Source: an uncultured Alistipes sp. (GTDB taxonomy: Bacteria > Bacteroidota > Bacteroidia > Bacteroidales > Rikenellaceae). Taken from it: a DNA stretch of 26,761 nucleotides. This document shows positions 22,130 to 26,761 of this stretch, piece after piece. The position numbers and the translations under genes were made by a program. The notes below the pieces were generated by a model that saw nothing but the letters and a program-made list of their open reading frames with translations, ran no database searches and was not told the origin of the DNA. Every line of letters begins with the position of its first letter. The stretch's first letter is position 1. The stretch covers positions 1 to 26,761 of the forward strand of contig CAAGGR010000028.1 of the NCBI GenBank assembly GCA_900769445.1. Direction: 5' to 3'.

Positions 22130-25100
22130 TTACTCAAGTTTTACCGACAGTGCCAAACCACGCAACTCGTGTAGAAGCACATTCATAGCCTCAGGAACAC
22201 CTGGGCGTGGTAGATTATCACCCTTGACAATAGCCTCGTATGCCTTAGCACGACCCACGACATCATCAGACTTGATAGTAAGAATCTCCTGAAGGATGTT
22301 TGCAGCACCGAAGCCCTCCAATGCCCAAACCTCCATCTCTCCGAAACGCTGACCACCAAACTGTGCCTTACCACCAAGTGGCTGCTGTGTGATGAGTGAG
22401 TATGGACCGATAGAACGAGCATGCATCTTATCGTCAATCATATGACCAAGCTTAAGCATGTAGATAACACCCACTGTTGCAGGCTGATCGAAACGCTCGC
22501 CAGTACCACCATCGTAGAGGTAAGTACGACCACTGTGTGGAATACCAGCCTCAGCAGTATACTCGTTAATCTGATCCAATGATGCACCATCAAAGATAGG
22601 AGTTGCGAACTTCAAGCCCAACTCACGACCTGCCCAACCAAGAACAGTCTCGTAAATCTGACCAAGGTTCATTCGCGAAGGCACACCAAGAGGGTTTAGA
22701 CAGATGTCTACAATAGTACCATCCTCCAAGAATGGCATATCCTCATCGCGTACCACCTTCGCAACAATACCCTTATTACCGTGACGACCCGCCATCTTAT
22801 CACCCACCTTAAGCTTACGCTTCTTAGCGATGTAAACCTTAGCCATCTGGATAACACCCGATGTAGGAATCTCATCACCGTTAGTAAGGTTATACTTCTC
22901 GCGGTTAACGGCTGCTGCAACCTTCTTACACTCAATAATGTAGTTATTGATAGTAAGCGAAATTAGAGCATCGTCGTGTGCATCACCTGTCCAGCGTGTC
23001 TGACCAAGGGTCATATAGCCGTTAGGTACATTTGTCTTGCTGTCGAAGCTTGTTGAGGCGATGCTCTCAAGCATCTTCTCAGTGAACTTCTCGCCAGCAG
23101 CGAACAACTCAACATTATAGTAGTCGTAGATGCCTGTTGTAGTCTTACCCTCCAACAAACGCCACAACTTAGAAACCAAAATCTTAGTAAGATCTGCAAT
23201 CTTCTCTGCATACTCTGCATCGAGCTGCTCCATCTGAGCCTTCTCAGCAGCGCGGTTACGCTTACCCTCCTTCTGAGCATGACTGTAAAGCTTAGTGTCG
23301 ATAACAACACCATGCAATGATGGCTGAGCCTTGAGCGAAGCATCCTTAACATCGCCAGCCTTATCGCCGAAGATTGCACGAAGCAACTTCTCCTCTGGTG
23401 ATGGATCGCTCTCACCCTTAGGCGTAATCTTACCAATAAGAATATCACCTGGTGTTACCTTAGCACCGATACGGATGATACCATTTGCATCCAAATCCTT
23501 GGTTGCATCCTCCGATACGTTTGGAATATCTGATGTAAGCTCCTCGACACCACGCTTAGTATCGCGAACCTCCATGATATACTCGTCAACGTGTACAGAG
23601 GTGAAGATATCCTCGCGCTGGATACGCTCCGAAATAACGATCGCATCCTCGAAGTTGTAACCCTTCCATGGCATGAACGCCACCTTAAGGTTACGACCCA
23701 ATGCCAACTCACCCTTCTCGGTAGAGTAACCCTCAGTCAAAATCTGACCCTTAGTAACCTTCTCGCCTGTCAAAACTGTAGGCTTAAGTGTTACTGTCGT
23801 ATTCTGGTTTGTACGACGGTAGCGTGGAAGTGTGTATACTGTAACCTCTGGCTGGAATGTTGCAATCTGCTCATCCTCAGAACGGTCATAACGCACCTCG
23901 ATACGAGTAGCATCAGCAAATACAACCTCACCATCACCCTCAGCAACAACCTGAATACGGCTATCCACGATCATCTCCTTCTCAATACCTGTACCTACGA
24001 TAGGAGCCTCTGGACGCACCAATGGCACTGCCTGACGCATCATGTTAGATCCCATCAACGCACGGTTCGCATCATCATGCTCAAGGAAAGGAATAAGGCT
24101 GGCAGCGATAGATGCAACCTGGTTAGGTGCAACATCCACAAGGTCAACCTCTGTATCGCGTACTACAGGGAAGTCAGCACCCAAACGCGCCTTGATACGG
24201 TCAGTGTTGATGAAGTGGCCATCATCTGTAATAGGCTCATTTGACTGAGCTACAGTAAGACCCTCCTCCTCCTCTGCAGAGTAGTAACGGATGTTATCTG
24301 GATTAAGGTCTACCACACCATCATTAACCTTACGGTATGGGGTCTCGATAAAGCCCATATCTGAAATCTTCGCGAACACACACAAAGATGAGATAAGACC
24401 GATGTTAGGACCCTCAGGAGACTCGATAGGACACAAACGACCATAGTGTGTATAGTGTACGTCTCGAACCTCGAAACCAGCACGATCACGTGAAAGACCA
24501 CCAGGACCCAACGCTGAAAGACGACGCTTATGTGTAATCTCAGCCAATGGGTTAATCTGATCCATAAACTGAGACAACTGGCTGGTACCGAAGAATGAGT
24601 TCACTACGCTCGCCAAAGTCTTAGCATTGATCAAATCCTCAGGAGTGAAGACCTCGTTATCACGAACGTTCATACGCTCGCGGATTGTACGTGCGATACG
24701 CACCAAACCAACAGAGAACTGGTTGGCAAGCTGCTCACCTACAGTACGCACACGACGATTTGACAAGTGGTCGATATCGTCTACCTCGGCCTTCGAGTTG
24801 ATAAGCTGGATAAGGTACTTGATGATCTCGATGATATCCTCGCGTGTAAGTGTGCGAGTATTAGGATCGATACCCAACTCCAACTTCTTATTTATACGGA
24901 AACGACCCACATCGCCCAAGTCGTAACGCTTATCCGAGAAGAACAACTTCTCGATAACATCACGAGCTGTAGCCTCATCTGGTGGCTCCGAAGCGCGCAA
25001 CTGCCTATAGATGTAGACGACTGCCTCCTTCTCTGAGTTACATGGATCCTTGTGTAGGGTGTTATAGATAATCGAGAAGTCAAGACCCGATGGAGTCTCG

Positions 25101-25984
25101 TTGTGCAACAAGATAGACTTAGCACCTGACTCGATAATCTCGTCAATATGCTCCTCCTGAAGCTCTACCTCACGATCTACGATAACCTTATTACGCTCAA
25201 TAGATACAACCTCACCAGTATCCTCGTCAACGAAGTCCTCAACCCATGTTGAAAGAACACGAGCTGCGAGCTTGCGACCTACATTCTTCTTAAGGTTTGC
25301 CTTAGTAACCTTAACCTCGTCTGCAAGGTCGAAGATCTCCAAAATCTGCTGGTCGGTCTCAAAGCCAATAGCACGCAACAATGTTGTTACAGGCAACTTC
25401 TTCTTACGATCGATGTAAGCATACATCACGTTGTTGATGTCTGTAGCAAACTCAATCCAAGAACCCTTAAATGGGATGATACGTGCTGAGTAGAGCTTTG
25501 TACCGTTGGTGTGCATGCTCTGACCAAAGAACACACCTGGAGAACGGTGAAGCTGAGATACAACCACGCGCTCAGCACCGTTGAAGATGAAGGTACCGCG
25601 CTCGGTCATGTAAGGGATTAGACCAAAGTAGACATCCTGTACTACCTCATCAAAGTCCTCATGCTCTGTGTCAGTACAGTAGAGCTTGAGCTTCGCCTTG
25701 AGAGGCACACTGTAAGTCAAACCACGCTCCAAACACTCCTCAATAGTGTAGCGAGGCTGGTCAATGTAGTAATCGATAAACTCCAGAACGAAATTGTTTC
25801 TGGTGTCTGTGATTGGGAAATTCTCGTTGAACACCTTGTACAAGCCCTCGTTCTTGCGATTCTCTGCTGTGGTGTCAAGCTGGAAGAAATCTCTGAATGA
25901 TTTAAGCTGAATCTCCAACAAGTCAGGGTAAGGCACCCTGTTCTTGATTGTAGAGAAGCTTATTCGCTGTTGTGTTGTGGACAT
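22130..25984 (-). CDS. rpoB: DNA-directed RNA polymerase subunit beta
   Basis: This is the second large RNA polymerase subunit and the target of rifamycins. I start it at ATG 25984 (1284 residues, MSTTQQRISF), which matches Bacteroidetes RpoB N-termini. The in-frame start at 26050 would add 22 residues without family support. The rifampicin-binding region at about 465-496 reads FGTSQLSQFMDQINPLAEITHKRRLSALGPGG. The key positions corresponding to E. coli Q513, D516, H526, R529 and S531 are unmutated. RHGNKGIVAKV and the C-terminal block that contacts beta' are present. It is preceded by a 392-bp spacer with several hairpins after rplL. Confidence 0.99.
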   Translation of the reverse strand: MSTTQQRISFSTIKNRVPYPDLLEIQLKSFRDFFQLDTTAENRKNEGLYKVFNENFPITDTRNNFVLEFIDYYIDQPRYTIEECLERGLTYSVPLKAKLKLYCTDTEHEDFDEVVQDVYFGLIPYMTERGTFIFNGAERVVVSQLHRSPGVFFGQSMHTNGTKLYSARIIPFKGSWIEFATDINNVMYAYIDRKKKLPVTTLLRAIGFETDQQILEIFDLADEVKVTKANLKKNVGRKLAARVLSTWVEDFVDEDTGEVVSIERNKVIVDREVELQEEHIDEIIESGAKSILLHNETPSGLDFSIIYNTLHKDPCNSEKEAVVYIYRQLRASEPPDEATARDVIEKLFFSDKRYDLGDVGRFRINKKLELGIDPNTRTLTREDIIEIIKYLIQLINSKAEVDDIDHLSNRRVRTVGEQLANQFSVGLVRIARTIRERMNVRDNEVFTPEDLINAKTLASVVNSFFGTSQLSQFMDQINPLAEITHKRRLSALGPGGLSRDRAGFEVRDVHYTHYGRLCPIESPEGPNIGLISSLCVFAKISDMGFIETPYRKVNDGVVDLNPDNIRYYSAEEEEGLTVAQSNEPITDDGHFINTDRIKARLGADFPVVRDTEVDLVDVAPNQVASIAASLIPFLEHDDANRALMGSNMMRQAVPLVRPEAPIVGTGIEKEMIVDSRIQVVAEGDGEVVFADATRIEVRYDRSEDEQIATFQPEVTVYTLPRYRRTNQNTTVTLKPTVLTGEKVTKGQILTEGYSTEKGELALGRNLKVAFMPWKGYNFEDAIVISERIQREDIFTSVHVDEYIMEVRDTKRGVEELTSDIPNVSEDATKDLDANGIIRIGAKVTPGDILIGKITPKGESDPSPEEKLLRAIFGDKAGDVKDASLKAQPSLHGVVIDTKLYSHAQKEGKRNRAAEKAQMEQLDAEYAEKIADLTKILVSKLWRLLEGKTTTGIYDYYNVELFAAGEKFTEKMLESIASTSFDSKTNVPNGYMTLGQTRWTGDAHDDALISLTINNYIIECKKVAAAVNREKYNLTNGDEIPTSGVIQMAKVYIAKKRKLKVGDKMAGRHGNKGIVAKVVRDEDMPFLEDGTIVDICLNPLGVPSRMNLGQIYETVLGWAGRELGLKFATPIFDGASLDQINEYTAEAGIPHSGRTYLYDGGTGERFDQPATVGVIYMLKLGHMIDDKMHARSIGPYSLITQQPLGGKAQFGGQRFGEMEVWALEGFGAANILQEILTIKSDDVVGRAKAYEAIVKGDNLPRPGVPEAMNVLLHELRGLALSVKLE

Positions 25985-26376
25985 ATAATCCAATGGTTTT
26001 AGTGAAATTATACACTTGGGACCTATTACCGGTCGGTAGACATCCGACAACGCATCGTCTTGACCTGCTCCTCAAGCGTCGTTACCAACGCCCTTGGTGC
26101 AAGCTCCTCTCTGACATCACGGCAAGACAACACAACAAGAGTCTCGCTAGTTCCAAGAGGCAACGATATGGGCATAAGCCGAAATTTTTCGGAACTTTAT
26201 TATCCCGCTAATGCCCTCAGTGTCAACAATGTACACTCTGAGAGCATCAAACTATCTAAAATTCAGACACAGCAATCTAAGCACTTCTGAATATTAGACC
26301 AGAAAAGGCATAGAGCTTACTTGACGTAAGCCCTACACCTTAAAGGTTGGTGAGAGACTTAATAATCCCTTAGGAA
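25985..26376 (-). promoter_or_regulatory. Structured rplL-rpoB spacer, possible attenuator leader
   Basis: This 392-bp gap holds no credible gene. On minus-strand RNA, AGGGCUUAC/GUAAGCUCU (26334-26312, 5-nt loop) forms 9 pairs including one G·U. AUUCAGA/UCUGAAU (26292-26261) forms 7 pairs. Hairpin A (26246-26212) pairs UGCUCUCA..GUGU with ACACUGAGGGCA, 12 pairs with a 2-nt bulge. Hairpin B uses GGGCAU (26216-26211) with AUGCCC (26175-26170) around an internal CCGAAA/UUUCGG. A and B share 26212-26216, so they cannot coexist. Further small stems lie nearer rpoB, for example GUCGG/CCGAC around 26025-26045. E. coli has an attenuator and an RNase III site in the equivalent spacer; similar function here is inferred. 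Confidence 0.5.
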
Positions 26377-26754
26377 TTACTTAAGCTCAACCTCAGCACC
26401 TGCCTCCTCAAGACCAGCCTTGATAGACTCAGCCTCCTCCTTAGAGATACCCTCCTTAATAGCCTTAGGAGCGCCATCAACCAAAGCCTTAGCATCGCCC
26501 AATGACAAGCCTGCGATCTCCTTAACAACCTTGATAACCTGAAGCTTAGCCTGACCAGCGCTCTTCAAGATTACATCAAAAGTTGACTTCTCAGCAGGAG
26601 CAGCCTCGCCTGCACCTGCAGCAGGAGCTGCTACTGCAACAGCTGCAGCAGCTGGCTCAATACCGTACTCCTCCTTGAGGATTGTAGCCAATTCGTTTAC
26701 CTCCTTAACAGTCAAGTTTACCAACTCCTCTGCCAATACCTTAATATCTGCCAT
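26377..26754 (-). CDS. rplL: Ribosomal protein bL12 (L7/L12)
   Basis: This is the ribosomal stalk protein that recruits translation GTPases and binds L10 as dimers. It has 125 residues. The N-terminal dimerisation helices (MADIKVLAEELVNL) are followed by an Ala/Gly/Pro-rich hinge (about 34-54). The C-terminal domain has KSTFDVILKSAGQAKLQVIKVVKEIAGLSLGDAKALVDGAP and ends AEVELK, all standard. The ATG is 7 bp from the window edge, and rplJ would be expected upstream outside it. It is followed by the structured spacer and then rpoB, the conserved rplJL-rpoBC order. Confidence 0.99.
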   Translation of the reverse strand: MADIKVLAEELVNLTVKEVNELATILKEEYGIEPAAAAVAVAAPAAGAGEAAPAEKSTFDVILKSAGQAKLQVIKVVKEIAGLSLGDAKALVDGAPKAIKEGISKEEAESIKAGLEEAGAEVELK

Positions 26755-26761
26755 AGTTGTA

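Noticed and set aside
23591..24244. 217-codon plus-strand frame inside rpoB
   Set aside because: It is fully antisense to conserved rpoB sequence, with an unusual composition rich in Leu, Thr, Asn and Cys and no known domain.
22708..25900. Possible rifampicin-resistance substitutions in rpoB
   Set aside because: The residues at the main resistance positions are those of sensitive enzymes. The Ile and Ala changes nearby look like lineage variation.
25985..26050. 22-residue N-terminal extension of RpoB
   Set aside because: Bacteroidetes RpoB proteins begin at the MSTTQQR-like sequence. The extension falls in the structured spacer.

Overview
The window looks like a core-genome contig from a member of the Bacteroidales. 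An Alistipes/Rikenellaceae-like source is possible but unproven. The evidence is: RpoB, RpoC and L7/L12 that match Bacteroidetes sequences as I remember them; a TamL-type lipoprotein BamA homologue, a Bacteroidetes hallmark; many matches to the Bacteroidetes promoter consensus TTTG-N(18-21)-TAnnTTTG; and A/T-rich, Shine-Dalgarno-poor start regions. The first 41 bases are Illumina adapter sequence, so the left end is an assembly artefact. The right end stops just upstream of rplL, where rplJ would be expected.

Layout, left to right. After the adapter comes a possible 3' scrap of a gene, then rnpB (minus) with its promoter and terminator. dnaK (minus) follows, with an operator-like cluster upstream, then yggS (minus). 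Divergent from yggS is a plus-strand pair, a secreted C69-family peptidase and dihydrolipoyl dehydrogenase, followed by truA. truA converges on miaB across a bidirectional terminator. A gene-free 308-bp stretch with two near-identical hairpin repeats separates miaB from a YitT-family membrane protein (minus). Divergent from that is plsY plus a secreted M64 metallopeptidase, then an iron-type superoxide dismutase. A repeat-rich gap follows, then tamL and dapF (minus, 3-bp gap), a divergent alpha/beta hydrolase, and finally rpoC, rpoB and rplL (minus) with a long structured rplL-rpoB spacer.

The genes are mostly housekeeping: transcription and translation (rpoB, rpoC, rplL), RNA processing and modification (rnpB, truA, miaB), protein folding and envelope biogenesis (dnaK, tamL), lysine/peptidoglycan precursors (dapF), phospholipid synthesis (plsY), redox (lpdA, sod) and secreted peptidases. 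I see no phage, transposase, CRISPR array, tRNA or defence locus.

The unusual content is intergenic. (1) Two ~129-bp palindromes, after dnaK and after tamL, share an exact 22-nt end and an identical apical architecture while their stem bases differ compensatorily. (2) Two tandem 87-bp hairpins between yitT and miaB differ at only three positions, all unpaired in my fold, and their outer arms differ in sequence but stay self-complementary. (3) The 392-bp rplL-rpoB spacer holds hairpins, two of which are mutually exclusive, with wobble pairs that favour the transcribed strand. (4) A perfect 15-bp palindrome with related half-sites lies upstream of dnaK. All folds were made by eye, without energy calculations.
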